Of a stretch of DNA of 64,000 bases, positions 51,851-61,849 are shown piece by piece (positions within the stretch are counted from its first letter, which is position 1; every line of letters starts with the position of its first letter). The notes under the pieces were generated by a model that saw only the letters and a list, made by a program, of their open reading frames with translations, had not been told where the DNA came from and made no database searches. Source of the DNA: Reyranella sp. (lineage in GTDB: Bacteria > Pseudomonadota > Alphaproteobacteria > Reyranellales > Reyranellaceae); contig JAIEOV010000008.1 of the NCBI GenBank assembly GCA_019750135.1, positions 1-64,000 on the forward strand, in the 5' to 3' direction. Both the position numbers and the translations under genes were made by a program.

Positions 51851-52563
51851 CGCCCCTGCTCGAGACGCGCGAGCTGACGATGCGTTTCGGCGGTGTCGTC
51901 GCGGTCGACCGCGTCGCCTTCACCCTGCAGGAGGCCGAGCTACGCTGTGTCATCGGGCCCAACGGCGCGGGCAAGAGCACCTTCTTCAAGTGCCTGACCG
52001 GGCAGTACCGGCCGAGCAGCGGTGACGTGCTGTTCCGCGGCGAGTCCGTCGCCGGTATCCCGACCCACGCCATCGCCCGCCGCGGCGTCGGCATCAAGAC
52101 CCAGGTGCCCAACGTCTTCGACGGCCTCACGGCACGCGAGAACATCTGGATTGCCGCCAACAAGGTGGCGCCCGGCGGCATCGCCGACACGCGGACCGAC
52201 GAAGCGATGGAGCGCGTCGGCATCGCCGGCATCGCCCACCGCCTGGTCGGGCAGCTCGCCCATGGCCAGCGCCAGTTGGTCGAGCTCGCCATGGTGATCG
52301 CACCCGAGCCCGACCTCATCCTGCTCGACGAGCCCGCCGCCGGCATGACCGACGAGGAGGTCGACCGCCTGGTCGGGCTGATCGCCGAGCTGAACCGCCG
52401 CCACGCCCTGGTCGTGGTCGAGCACGACATGCAGTTCATCCGCCGCATCGCCAAGACCGTCACCGTGTTCCACCAGGGCGCCGTGCTGATCGAGGGCAAC
52501 GTCGCCGACATCCTGGCCAACGACCAGGTGCGCGACGTCTATCTCGGCAAGCAGGCGGCCTAG
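51847..52563 (+). CDS. ABC transporter ATP-binding protein, LivG/UrtD type
   Basis: 238 residues. Walker A is GPNGAGKSTFFKCL, the signature-like loop is LAHGQRQLVELAM (a variant of LSGGQ usual in UrtD/LivG), Walker B is LILLDEPAAGM, and the switch is VVVEHDM. It energises uptake by the permease pair. Two bases separate it from the LivF-type gene. Confidence 0.93.
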   Translation: MTPLLETRELTMRFGGVVAVDRVAFTLQEAELRCVIGPNGAGKSTFFKCLTGQYRPSSGDVLFRGESVAGIPTHAIARRGVGIKTQVPNVFDGLTARENIWIAANKVAPGGIADTRTDEAMERVGIAGIAHRLVGQLAHGQRQLVELAMVIAPEPDLILLDEPAAGMTDEEVDRLVGLIAELNRRHALVVVEHDMQFIRRIAKTVTVFHQGAVLIEGNVADILANDQVRDVYLGKQAA

Positions 52564-52565
52564 CC

Positions 52566-53270
52566 ATGCTCGACGTCCGCGCCCTCGCCTCCGGCTACCA
52601 GAAGATCCCGATCATCCTCGGCGTCACCTTCCAGGTCGCCGACGGCGAGTTCGTCGGCATCCTGGGCCACAATGGCATGGGCAAGTCGACCCTGCTCAAG
52701 ACCCTGGTCGGCCAGCTGCCGGCGACCGGCGGCGCCGTGCGCTTCACCGGCGCCGACGTCACGCGCGCGCCCACGCACAAGCGCGCGCGGCTAGGGCTGG
52801 GCTACGTGCCGCAGGGCCGGCAGATCTTTCCCGGCCTGTCGGTGCTCGACAACATGCGCATGGGCGCGGCGAGCGCCGGGCTCGGTGACGACGTGCTCGA
52901 CGAGGTGATCGAGGCGCTGCCGCGGCTGAAGCCGATCCTGGGACGCGCCGGCGGCGTGTTGTCGGGCGGCGAGCAGCAGATCCTGGCGCTGGCCCGCTGC
53001 CTGTGCGGCCGGCCCAAGCTCATCCTGCTCGACGAGCCGACCGAGGGCATCCAACCCTCGATCATCGACGAGATCATCGACATCCTGTTGGGACTGAAGA
53101 CGCGGCACCGGCTGACGGTCGTGCTGGTCGAGCAGAACCTCGAATTCATCCGCCGCCTGTCGGACCGCGTCCTCATCATCCAGAAGGGCCGCATCACCGG
53201 CGAGGTCCCGCCGGACCACTTGCACGACGACGCGCTGGTCGCCGAGTTCGTCGGCATGAGCGCGCACTGA
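52566..53270 (+). CDS. ABC transporter ATP-binding protein, LivF/UrtE type
   Basis: 234 residues. Walker A is GHNGMGKSTLLKTL (Met as in LivF/UrtE), with GYVPQGRQIFPGLSV, signature LSGGEQQILALAR, Walker B LILLDEPTEGI and VLVEQNLEF. It is the second ATPase of the heterodimer and is followed after 26 bases by the amidase. Confidence 0.93.
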   Translation: MLDVRALASGYQKIPIILGVTFQVADGEFVGILGHNGMGKSTLLKTLVGQLPATGGAVRFTGADVTRAPTHKRARLGLGYVPQGRQIFPGLSVLDNMRMGAASAGLGDDVLDEVIEALPRLKPILGRAGGVLSGGEQQILALARCLCGRPKLILLDEPTEGIQPSIIDEIIDILLGLKTRHRLTVVLVEQNLEFIRRLSDRVLIIQKGRITGEVPPDHLHDDALVAEFVGMSAH

Positions 53271-53296
53271 TATCCAGCCACAGAGGGAGAAACACC

Positions 53297-54820
53297 ATGG
53301 CAAGCGTGAAGATGCCGACACCGGCCGAGCTCAAGCAGGTCGGCAGCGAACTGGGCATGAATCTGTCGGACGCCGACGTCTCGTTCTTCCTCGAGACGAT
53401 GGGCGGCAACGTCGCCGCCTACAATCTGCTCGAATCGCTGCCCGACAACCTGCCGGTCGTGAAGTATCCGCGCACGCCGGGCTACCGGCCCGAGGGCGAG
53501 GAGAACAAGTATAACCTCTGGTACTACAAGAGCGAGATCAAGGGCGCGCCCGACGGCAAGCTCAAGGGCAAGAAGGTGGCGCTGAAAGACAATGTCTGCG
53601 TCGCCGGCGTGCCGATGATGAACGGTGCCTCGACGCTCGAAGGCTACGTGCCCGACGTCGACGCCACGGTGGTGACGCGCGTGCTCGATGCCGGCGCCAC
53701 CGTCGTCGGCAAGGTCCATTGCGAGTATTTCTGCTTCTCCGGCGGCAGCCACACCTCCTCGCCCGGCCCGGTCCACAATCCGCGCAAGTACGGCTACTCG
53801 GCCGGCGGTTCTTCCTCGGGAAGTGCCGCGATCATCGTCACCGGCGAGGCCGACATGGCGATCGGCGGCGACCAGGGCGGCTCGATCCGCATGCCGTCGG
53901 CCTATTGCGGCATCGTCGGCCTGAAGCCGACCTGGGGCCTGGTGCCTTACACCGGCATCATGCCGATCGAGCTCACAATCGACCACACGGGGCCGATGAC
54001 AGCGACCGTGGCCGACAACGCCTTGATGCTGGAAGTCCTGGCCGGGCCGGACGGGCTCGATCCGCGGCAGATGGGCTGCACGACCGACAGCTACACCAAG
54101 GCGCTGGGTGGCAGCGTCGCCGGTCTCAAGATCGGCGTGGTCAAGGAAGGCTTCGGCCATCCGCAGTCGGAGAAGGTCGTCGACGAGTTGGTCAAGAAGG
54201 GCGCCGCCAAGTTCAAGGAGCTGGGCGCCACCGTCGAGGAGGTCTCGATCCCCTGGCACATCACCGGCATGGCGGTGTGGTCGGCGATCGCCGTCGAAGG
54301 CGCCACCTGGCAGATGATGCTGGGCAACGGCTACGGCTTCAATTGGAAGGGACTCTACGTCACCAGCCTGGTCGATGCGCACTCGGCGTGGCGCGAGCGG
54401 GCCGACGAACTTTCAGACACGCTGAAGACGACGATCCTGTTCGGCAAGTACGCCCTGAACAAGTATCGCGGCCACTACTACGCCAAGGCGCAGAACCTGG
54501 CGCGCAAGCTCGGGGCGGCCTACGATTCGGCGCTGGCGAAATATGACCTGCTGCTGATGCCGACGCTGCCGTTGCGCGCCACCAAGCTGCCCGATCCGGC
54601 CGGGCCGCGCATGGACATCATCAATCGCGGCTTCGAGATGCTGCCCAACACCGCGCCGTTCGACGTCACCGGCCATCCGGCGATCACGCTGCCCTGCGGC
54701 ATGAGCGAGGGCCTGCCGGCCGGCCTGATGCTGATCGGCAAGCACTGGAACGAATCGACGATCTACAAGGCCGCCGACGCCTACGAAAAGAGCCACGACT
54801 GGAAGACGGTCACGGCCTGA
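53297..54820 (+). CDS. amidase (amidase signature family)
   Basis: 507 residues from ATG 53297 (GAGGGAGA upstream). The Ser-cisSer-Lys triad is visible: Lys in KKVALKDNVCVAGV, the Gly/Ser-rich YSAGGSSSGSAAIIV and the nucleophile region GGDQGGSIRMPSAY. It hydrolyses an amide to acid and ammonia. As the last gene of the ABC operon it probably cleaves the imported compound, giving a complete uptake-and-hydrolysis route for an amide nitrogen source. Cytoplasmic: no signal peptide. Confidence 0.92.
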   Translation: MASVKMPTPAELKQVGSELGMNLSDADVSFFLETMGGNVAAYNLLESLPDNLPVVKYPRTPGYRPEGEENKYNLWYYKSEIKGAPDGKLKGKKVALKDNVCVAGVPMMNGASTLEGYVPDVDATVVTRVLDAGATVVGKVHCEYFCFSGGSHTSSPGPVHNPRKYGYSAGGSSSGSAAIIVTGEADMAIGGDQGGSIRMPSAYCGIVGLKPTWGLVPYTGIMPIELTIDHTGPMTATVADNALMLEVLAGPDGLDPRQMGCTTDSYTKALGGSVAGLKIGVVKEGFGHPQSEKVVDELVKKGAAKFKELGATVEEVSIPWHITGMAVWSAIAVEGATWQMMLGNGYGFNWKGLYVTSLVDAHSAWRERADELSDTLKTTILFGKYALNKYRGHYYAKAQNLARKLGAAYDSALAKYDLLLMPTLPLRATKLPDPAGPRMDIINRGFEMLPNTAPFDVTGHPAITLPCGMSEGLPAGLMLIGKHWNESTIYKAADAYEKSHDWKTVTA

Positions 54821-54830
54821 CCCATGCTAA

Positions 54831-54856
54831 GGTCTCCCCCATCGAAGGGGGAGACC
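54831..54856 (+). promoter_or_regulatory. perfect hairpin covering the DUF1304 ribosome site
   Basis: GGTCTCCCCC (54831-54840) pairs perfectly with GGGGGAGACC (54847-54856) around a six-base loop. The downstream arm contains the ribosome-binding GGGGGAGA, four bases before the ATG at 54861, so folding would hide it. It also follows the amidase stop by ten bases and could act as the operon's terminator. Confidence 0.6.
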
Positions 54857-54860
54857 GACG

Positions 54861-55238
54861 ATGCGGATCATCGCGCTGCTGCTGGTGGCGATCGTGGCGT
54901 TGAGCCACATGGGCTTCCTGGTCCTCGAGATGCTCCTGTGGACCGACCCGGTCGGCCAGCGCGTGTTCGGCACGACGCCGGAGTTTGCCGCAGCGTCGAA
55001 AGTGCTGGCGGCCAACCAGGGCCTGTACAACGGCTTCCTCGCCGCCGGCCTGCTGTGGGGCCTCGTGGCCGGCCGACGCGACGTGAAGGTCTTCTTCCTG
55101 TGCTGCGTGATGGTGGCCGGCGTCTATGGCGGGCTGACCGCGAAGATGTCGATCCTCTACGTCCAGGCCGCGCCGGCGCTGGCGGCATTGCTCGCCGTGT
55201 TGGCGACGCCGACACCGCGGGTGCGGCACCGGCTTTAG
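54861..55238 (+). CDS. DUF1304 membrane protein
   Basis: 125 residues with four membrane helices. ALSHMGFLVLEMLLWTDPVG, RVFGT and ANQGLYNGFLAAGL are the DUF1304 hallmark residues. The family is an uncharacterised inner-membrane group. Its start is preceded by a hairpin that sequesters the ribosome site. The 3' end overlaps the 3' end of the oxidase gene by four bases. Confidence 0.85.
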   Translation: MRIIALLLVAIVALSHMGFLVLEMLLWTDPVGQRVFGTTPEFAAASKVLAANQGLYNGFLAAGLLWGLVAGRRDVKVFFLCCVMVAGVYGGLTAKMSILYVQAAPALAALLAVLATPTPRVRHRL

Positions 55239-56392
55239 AAAGAAAAGCGCGGATCGGGCTTCCTGCCCTCCGTCACCATCTGGGCCAGCAGTTCGCCGAC
55301 GCCGGCGGAGTGCTTGAAGCCGTGGCCCGAGCAGGGCGAGGCCACGATGATGCGATCGTGGTCGGGATGGCGATCGATGATGAAGCGCGCCTTGTCGACC
55401 CAAGTGTAGAGGCAGGTCTTGCTCCGCACGCAGACCGGCGACAGACCGGGGAAGAACGGCTCGACATAGGTCTCGTACATCTCGCGCACTTCCTCGGGCG
55501 GAACGGCGCGCGACACCGACTCGGGCGTGGTCGCCACGTCGTATTGCTCGGTCGCCAGCTTGACGCCCTCGTCGATGCCGCCCGTCGCGGGAAAGCCGTA
55601 GATCGATTGCGGAGCGGGCAGCTGCCAGATGTAGACGGGGAAACGCTCGGGCGCGAACTCGGCGTGCGCGGCCTCGCTGCGGGCGCGAAACCAGTACAGC
55701 ACCTGACGCGTGATCATGAAGTTGGCGGCGAGCGCGGGCTTCAGCATGGCCGGCAGCCAGGCGCCGGCCGCCACGATCAGCTGGGCGCCATGGTACGTCT
55801 GCTTGTCGGTCGTGACGGTCACCGCACCGTCCTGCTGCCGGAAGGACAGCACCGTCTCGCCGAGCCTCAGATCGGCGCCGCGCGCGGCGGCAGCCTGCAA
55901 CTGGGCGGTCACGCAGTTCTCCGGCCGCGCGAAGCCGCTCACCGTGTCGTGGTAGGCCTTGTCGCCGTCGCCGACGCCGAGGGCCGGATAGCGCCGGCGC
56001 AGCGCCGCGCTGTCGAGGATTTCATAGTCCACCCCTGCGGCTTCGGCGGCAGCGACGGTGCCGCCGAGGAAGTCCTCGACGCCGTGATTCGCCGAGCGAT
56101 TGCCGGCGCCCGAGATCGCCAGGAAGCCGTTCTGGGTCAACAGGTCGAGGCCGGTCTCGGCCTCGAGCTCGCGCCAGATCTCGTGGCTGCGCCTGGCGAA
56201 GGCGGAATATTCCGGTCCCTCGCCGCAGGCGATGCGGGTGATACGCGTGTCGCCATGGGTCGAGCCGAATTCGTGCGGCGGCGCATAGCGGTCGATGCCC
56301 AGCACCTTGGCGCCGCGCCGGGCCAGCTGGTAGGTCGCCGCCGCGCCCATCGCGCCGAGGCCGAGGACGAGTGCATCGTAGGTGTCGGACAT
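55235..56392 (-). CDS. sarcosine oxidase / N-methyl-L-tryptophan oxidase-like flavoenzyme
   Basis: 385 residues from ATG 56392. The FAD motif LGLGAMGAAATYQLARRG is at residues 9-26, followed by GIDRYAPPHEFGSTHGDTR as in monomeric sarcosine oxidase. The covalent flavin cysteine is expected in KTCLYTWVD and the C-terminal flavin contact in SGHGFKHSAGVGELLA. It oxidatively demethylates an N-methyl amino acid, giving formaldehyde and peroxide. Which amino acid is not decidable. Confidence 0.87.
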   Translation of the reverse strand: MSDTYDALVLGLGAMGAAATYQLARRGAKVLGIDRYAPPHEFGSTHGDTRITRIACGEGPEYSAFARRSHEIWRELEAETGLDLLTQNGFLAISGAGNRSANHGVEDFLGGTVAAAEAAGVDYEILDSAALRRRYPALGVGDGDKAYHDTVSGFARPENCVTAQLQAAAARGADLRLGETVLSFRQQDGAVTVTTDKQTYHGAQLIVAAGAWLPAMLKPALAANFMITRQVLYWFRARSEAAHAEFAPERFPVYIWQLPAPQSIYGFPATGGIDEGVKLATEQYDVATTPESVSRAVPPEEVREMYETYVEPFFPGLSPVCVRSKTCLYTWVDKARFIIDRHPDHDRIIVASPCSGHGFKHSAGVGELLAQMVTEGRKPDPRFSF

Positions 56393-56402
56393 GCACGGAC
56401 CT

Positions 56403-56431
56403 TTGCAAATTTCCCGCCAGCGATCTATAAA
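56403..56431 (+). promoter_or_regulatory. strong sigma70-like promoter upstream of asd
   Basis: TTGCAA (56403-56408) and TATAAA (56426-56431) with a 17-base spacer, the best consensus promoter noticed in the window. Transcription would start near 56438, at or just before the ATG of the small frame at 56439. Confidence 0.65.
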
Positions 56432-56438
56432 GGTCGCC

Positions 56439-56516
56439 ATGTCGTTCCGCGCCAAGACCCGAGTCGTCAAAAAAGCCGCCACCTCCGGTGGGTCGGCAGG
56501 GGTTTGCGCGCGCTAA
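56439..56516 (+). CDS. possible 25-residue leaderless leader peptide of asd
   Basis: A short frame from ATG 56439 to TAA 56516, starting at the predicted transcription start, so it would be read without a ribosome site. The peptide is basic (MSFRAKTRVVKKAATSGG, ending GVCAR). A hairpin (CCACC-tcc-GGTGG, 56479-56491) lies inside it and a terminator-like hairpin follows at 56545. There is no run of Thr, Met or Lys codons as in classic attenuators. It may instead be part of a small RNA. Confidence 0.35.
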   Translation: MSFRAKTRVVKKAATSGGSAGVCAR

Positions 56517-57719
<1,203 letters not shown>

Positions 57720-57762
57720 GGTCGATGACGGCAGGTCGCGACGGCGCGACCTGCCGGCCGGC

Positions 57763-59355
57763 CTACTTCATGGTGATCGGCGAGAAGTCCTGGAACCAGT
57801 TCTGCGCCTGCACGAAGCCGGTGACCTTGGTCGACATGGCGCGCGGGTTGACGTCGTGGGTGACGAACAGGAACAGGGCCTCGTCGACGATCTTCTGATG
57901 GATCTGGCGCAGCACCTCGTCCTGCGCCTTGGCGTCGAACGTCGTGCGCGCCTTCTCGAACAGCGCATCCATCTCGGGATCGGCGTAGTAGCCCCAGTTG
58001 GTGCCGCCGGGCGCGACCAGCTTGGAATCGAGGTGGCGGATGAAGGCGGTGAACGGGTCCTGGATGAAATAGGTGAAGTTGATGCCGTTGGCGCCCTTCA
58101 CCTGGTCGGACTTCGCGCCGGCGCGCCACATGTTGATCATGGCGTTCCACTCGACGACGTCGAAATCGACCTTGATGCCGACCTCGGCGAGGTTCTGCTG
58201 GATGTACTCGTTCATCGGCAGCGGCTGCATCTGGCCCGAGCCCGAGGCCGAGATCAGGATCTTGACCTTGGCCGGGTTGGAAGGCCCGTAGCCCGCCTCC
58301 GCCAGAAGCTTCTTCGCCGCCGCGGGATCGAACTTCACCTCGAACTTGGGCTCGCCGAACCATTGGCTGCCCGGCACGACGAAGCCCTTGGCCGGGATCA
58401 TCAGCCCGTTCAGCAGCATCTTCAGGCCGGCACGGTCGATCGCGAGGTTGGCGGCCTTGCGCACACGCACGTCCTTCCACGGCGAGCCGTCGACCATGCT
58501 GAGATGCCAGGTCCAGTTGTGCGGGTAGGCGTTGGTCACGATCTCGAAGCCGGCCTTCTCGATGCTGGGCACGGCATCGGGCGACGGCGCCTCGATCCAG
58601 TCGACCTGGCCCGAGCGGAGCGCGGCGGTCCGGGCCGACGGCTCCGGCAGCGGCAGCAGGACCAGCTTGTCGAGCTTGGGGATCCGCGCCTTGTCCCAGT
58701 AGTCCTTGTTGGGCACCAGTTCCGCGCGGGTCTGGGGCACGAAGGCGGCGAGCTTCCACGGGCCCGTGCCGGACGGCGTGAAGGCGAATTTGTTCCAGTC
58801 GCGGCCGACCCTCTCCCACTGCGCCGGGCTCGACATCATGATCCAGCCGATCTGGTAGGGCAGGAAGGCGTCGGGGGTCTTGGTGATGAATTCGACGGTG
58901 TAGTCGTCGAGCGCCTTGTAGGACTTCACCGCCGGAATGCGCGAGCGGCCCTGCGCCGCCTGCTTGGAATCGAACTGCGGCGACTTGTCGTTCAGGATCT
59001 TGTCGAAGTTCCAGACGACGGCGTCGGCCTTGAAGTCGCTGCCGTCGTGGAACTTCACGTCGCGGCGCAAGGTGACGACCCAGCGCGTGTTGTCGCCCTC
59101 GTCGACCTTCCAGCTCGTGGCGAGGCCGGGCACCAGCCCCGACGGCTTGTCGGCCGACGACAGGTCCCAATTGATCAGCCCGTCATAGACCGTGTAGCCC
59201 ATGAAGCGCATGCCCTCGCCGCCCTGGTCGGTCTGGCCGGTGGTCAGCGGCACGTCGGCCGCGGTCATGCCGATGCGCAAGGTGCCCTGGGCGAGCGCGG
59301 CGTGGCTGCCGAAAGCGAGCGCAAGGGCGAGCGAGAGACAAGTCAGTTTCGACAT
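57763..59355 (-). CDS. ABC transporter substrate-binding protein, peptide/nickel type (family 5)
   Basis: 530 residues from ATG 59355. A classical signal peptide opens it (LTCLSLALALAFGSHAALAQ). Family 5 features are TLRRDVKFHDGSDFKADAVV, NFDKIL and RVRKAANLAIDRAGLKMLL. It is a close relative of the next, divergent gene: both share RIGMTAADVPLTTGQ-like openings and the SASGSGQMQPLPMNE-type block. No permease or ATPase genes are adjacent, so it must use a transporter encoded elsewhere. The ligand is unknown (oligopeptide- or opine-like). Confidence 0.88.
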   Translation of the reverse strand: MSKLTCLSLALALAFGSHAALAQGTLRIGMTAADVPLTTGQTDQGGEGMRFMGYTVYDGLINWDLSSADKPSGLVPGLATSWKVDEGDNTRWVVTLRRDVKFHDGSDFKADAVVWNFDKILNDKSPQFDSKQAAQGRSRIPAVKSYKALDDYTVEFITKTPDAFLPYQIGWIMMSSPAQWERVGRDWNKFAFTPSGTGPWKLAAFVPQTRAELVPNKDYWDKARIPKLDKLVLLPLPEPSARTAALRSGQVDWIEAPSPDAVPSIEKAGFEIVTNAYPHNWTWHLSMVDGSPWKDVRVRKAANLAIDRAGLKMLLNGLMIPAKGFVVPGSQWFGEPKFEVKFDPAAAKKLLAEAGYGPSNPAKVKILISASGSGQMQPLPMNEYIQQNLAEVGIKVDFDVVEWNAMINMWRAGAKSDQVKGANGINFTYFIQDPFTAFIRHLDSKLVAPGGTNWGYYADPEMDALFEKARTTFDAKAQDEVLRQIHQKIVDEALFLFVTHDVNPRAMSTKVTGFVQAQNWFQDFSPITMK

Positions 59356-59468
59356 GGGGCGAGATCCATTGGCCATTGGCGACAGTGCCCATGTCAGCAA
59401 GGAGCATGCCACGTCTCCCGGCATGCCTATTGCGTGCAGACTCCTGCTCAACCGATCAGGAGCCTTCC

Positions 59469-61088
59469 ATGAAGAAGCGCGACTTCCTTAAGCTGTCGAC
59501 GGCCGCTACGGCGGGCTTGGCGTTCGGCAGCTCTGCGCCGCCCCGAGCCCAGGCGCAATCGACGGCCGGAACGCTCCGGGTGGCGATGACTGCCGCGGAC
59601 ATTCCGCTCACCACCGGCCAGGCCAACCAGGGCGCCGAAGGCGTGCGCTTCATGGGAATCACGGTCTATGACGGGCTGACGCGCTGGGACCTGTCGAAGA
59701 GCGACGCCGCCGCCAAGATCGTCCCCGACCTTGCGGAGAGCTGGTCGATCTCGGACACCGACAAGCGGGTCTGGACCTTCAAGCTCCGGCAGGGCGTCCG
59801 CTTCCACGACGGTTCAGCGTTCGATGCCGATGCCGTCGTCTGGAACTTCGACAAGCTCCTGACCAGGACCGCGCCCCAGTTCGACGCCGCACAGGCGGCC
59901 CAGGGCGGCCTGTACGTCGGAGGCATCGCGTCGTGGCGCAAGCTCGACGACAGCACGATCGAGATCACGACGAAGGTCGTCGACGCCGTTCTGCCCTACT
60001 CGCTCGCCAGCGTCTTCATGTCGAGTCCGGCCCAGTACGAGAAGGTCGGACGCGACTGGGCCAAATTCGCCGAACAGCCATCGGGCACCGGGCCGTGGAA
60101 GCTCGAATCGTTCAAGCCGCGCGAGCGCGCCGATCTCGTGCGCAATCCCGATCATTGGGACAAGGCGCGCGTGCCGAAGTGCGAGCGCCTGATCCTCCTG
60201 CCGATTCCGGACGCGAACACCCGGGTCGCGGCCCTGCTGTCCGGCCGCGTCGACTGGGTCGAGGCGCCGCCGCCCGACGCGATCGCGCGCCTCAAGCAGC
60301 AGAAGATTCAGATCGTGACGAACCTCTATCCGCATGTGTGGCCGTACATGCTGAGCTTCGAGGAGGGCTCGCCGTTCCGCGACATCCGGGTGCGCAAGGC
60401 AGCCAACATGGCGATCGACCGCCAGGGACTGGTCACGCTGCTGGGCGGGCTGGCGGCGCCCGCCGTCGGCATGGTCAATCCCGGCCATCCCTGGTTCGGC
60501 GCCCCCAAGACGGACCTCGCCTACAATCCCGCCGCCGCCAAGAAGCTGCTCGCGGAGGCGGGCTTCAGCGACAAGAACCCGGTCAAGGTGAAGTTCATCA
60601 TCTCGCCGTCGGGCTCGGGCCAGATGCAGCCCCTGCCGATGAACGAGTTCATCAAGGAGAACATGCGCGACGTCGGCATCGCCGTCGAATTCGACGTCCT
60701 CGACTGGGAGGCGCTGCGCAACCGGCGGCGTCTCGGCGCGGCGGCGCCGGAGAATCGCGACCGGCACGGCATCAACAATTCCTGGGCCTACTGGGATCCC
60801 GACATCGGCCTGATCGGCCCGGGATCGACCTTCATGAAGGCGAGCGGATTCAACTGGGGCGGCTACTCCAATCCCAAGGCGGAAGAGCTCGCCAAGGCGG
60901 CGAAGGAGACGTTCGATCCCCAGGAGCAGGACAAGCTTCTGGCGCGGCTTCATGAGGTGCTGGTCGACGATGCCGCCTGGGTGTGGGCGGTCCACGATCT
61001 CAATCCGCGCGCGCTCGCCCCCAATGTGCAGGGCTTCGTGCAGGCCCAGAGCTGGCTGCAGGACCTCACGCCGGTGACGGTAAGCTGA
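59469..61088 (+). CDS. ABC transporter substrate-binding protein, family 5 (divergent paralogue)
   Basis: 539 residues from ATG 59469. The N-terminus KKRDFLKLSTAATAGLAFG looks like a Tat signal with Lys-Arg in place of Arg-Arg, unlike the Sec signal of its paralogue. The mature protein follows it closely: MTAADIPLTTGQANQGAEG, KLRQGVRFHDGSAFDADAVV, and SPSGSGQMQPLPMNEF. The two genes are head-to-head with 113 bases between starts, probably a duplicated gene that has diverged in export route. Confidence 0.88.
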   Translation: MKKRDFLKLSTAATAGLAFGSSAPPRAQAQSTAGTLRVAMTAADIPLTTGQANQGAEGVRFMGITVYDGLTRWDLSKSDAAAKIVPDLAESWSISDTDKRVWTFKLRQGVRFHDGSAFDADAVVWNFDKLLTRTAPQFDAAQAAQGGLYVGGIASWRKLDDSTIEITTKVVDAVLPYSLASVFMSSPAQYEKVGRDWAKFAEQPSGTGPWKLESFKPRERADLVRNPDHWDKARVPKCERLILLPIPDANTRVAALLSGRVDWVEAPPPDAIARLKQQKIQIVTNLYPHVWPYMLSFEEGSPFRDIRVRKAANMAIDRQGLVTLLGGLAAPAVGMVNPGHPWFGAPKTDLAYNPAAAKKLLAEAGFSDKNPVKVKFIISPSGSGQMQPLPMNEFIKENMRDVGIAVEFDVLDWEALRNRRRLGAAAPENRDRHGINNSWAYWDPDIGLIGPGSTFMKASGFNWGGYSNPKAEELAKAAKETFDPQEQDKLLARLHEVLVDDAAWVWAVHDLNPRALAPNVQGFVQAQSWLQDLTPVTVS

Positions 61089-61097
61089 TGCTTCACC

Positions 61098-61118
61098 GTC
61101 ACCAGCGTTCGTGGTGAC
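61098..61118. terminator. hairpin after the binding-protein gene
   Basis: GTCACCA (61098-61104) pairs with TGGTGAC (61112-61118), loop of seven, ten bases after the stop codon. No T-run follows, so it is a weak terminator candidate. Confidence 0.35.
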
Positions 61119-61366
61119 TGGCGACTGCCCTCTCCCGATGCGGCGCGTGCAGATAGCACCGTTGTTGCCGATCCGTGGTGCGCTGGCTAAGCTTCATAAT
61201 TGTTTTGGGGTGGGGGAACTCAACCAGTGCGATGGGGGCGGAAGAAAGGCTTGCCGATCAGGCCTGCGTCGAGCGCTTCCTTTGCGGGCGCACTGATACC
61301 GACGTACTCCCATGTCGGTCGCTAACGTTGGCACACGCGACGTTTCACCCGGAGAGCGTGTCGCGT
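61119..61366. other. region without a supported gene
   Basis: About 250 bases between the binding-protein terminator and the acyltransferase-like fragment. An open frame runs in from 61175 but its sequence (LGWGNSTSAMGAEERLADQ) resembles nothing and composition is mixed. It may be decayed coding sequence continuous with the following fragment. Confidence 0.4.
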
Positions 61367-61648
61367 ATGTCGCCGCCCTTCGTGTCCTTCGCGGATCAGG
61401 GTCTGTACCTCGGGCATGTCTCGGGTGGGCAGCAAGCGGTCATTCAGGTGCTGTGGCGCTATCAGCGGCCTGTGGACCTGGACGCGCTGACACGGTTCCG
61501 TGACAATCTCGCACACGGTCATCTGGCGCGGCTGATCCGGCCGGCGGTGCTTCCGTTCGGACGGCACCAATGGGTCAGCGTGCCACCGCCATCGACTGCT
61601 TTGGCCGTCGCGGGGGCGCCGCTTGCCCCTGACGGATTGCGCCTGTAG
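61367..61648 (+). pseudogene. N-terminal fragment of a wax-ester-synthase/condensation-like acyltransferase
   Basis: 93 residues from ATG 61367, then a stop. FVSFADQGLYLGHVSGGQQA, VIQVLWRYQRPVDLDALTRF and RPAVLPFGRHQWVSV resemble the first 80 residues of WS/DGAT- or condensation-type acyltransferases, whose full length is several times greater. The active-site HHxxxDG would lie beyond the break and is absent. Nothing recognisable follows in any frame to 61849. Confidence 0.5.
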
Positions 61649-61849
61649 ACGAGCGACTCGACCACGTGCTGGCACGCGGACATCGCCTCAGCAAGATTCC
61701 GCAACTGGCCGTCGGCAGCGGCCGGCAATCTGACTTCCAAGCTGTTCGCATTGTCGAACTGGCCGGCGGCATCCTCCATCCGGGTGGACCATTAGTTCAG
61801 CATCGAGCCTTTGCTGCTATCCTACTGCGGACGCAACCTTGAAGAGTCA
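61649..61849. other. region without a supported gene
   Basis: About 200 bases between the truncated fragment and the first low-GC gene. Short frames exist on both strands (for example minus 61519-61779), but none shows family similarity. GC falls here, which may mark an insertion boundary. Confidence 0.4.
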
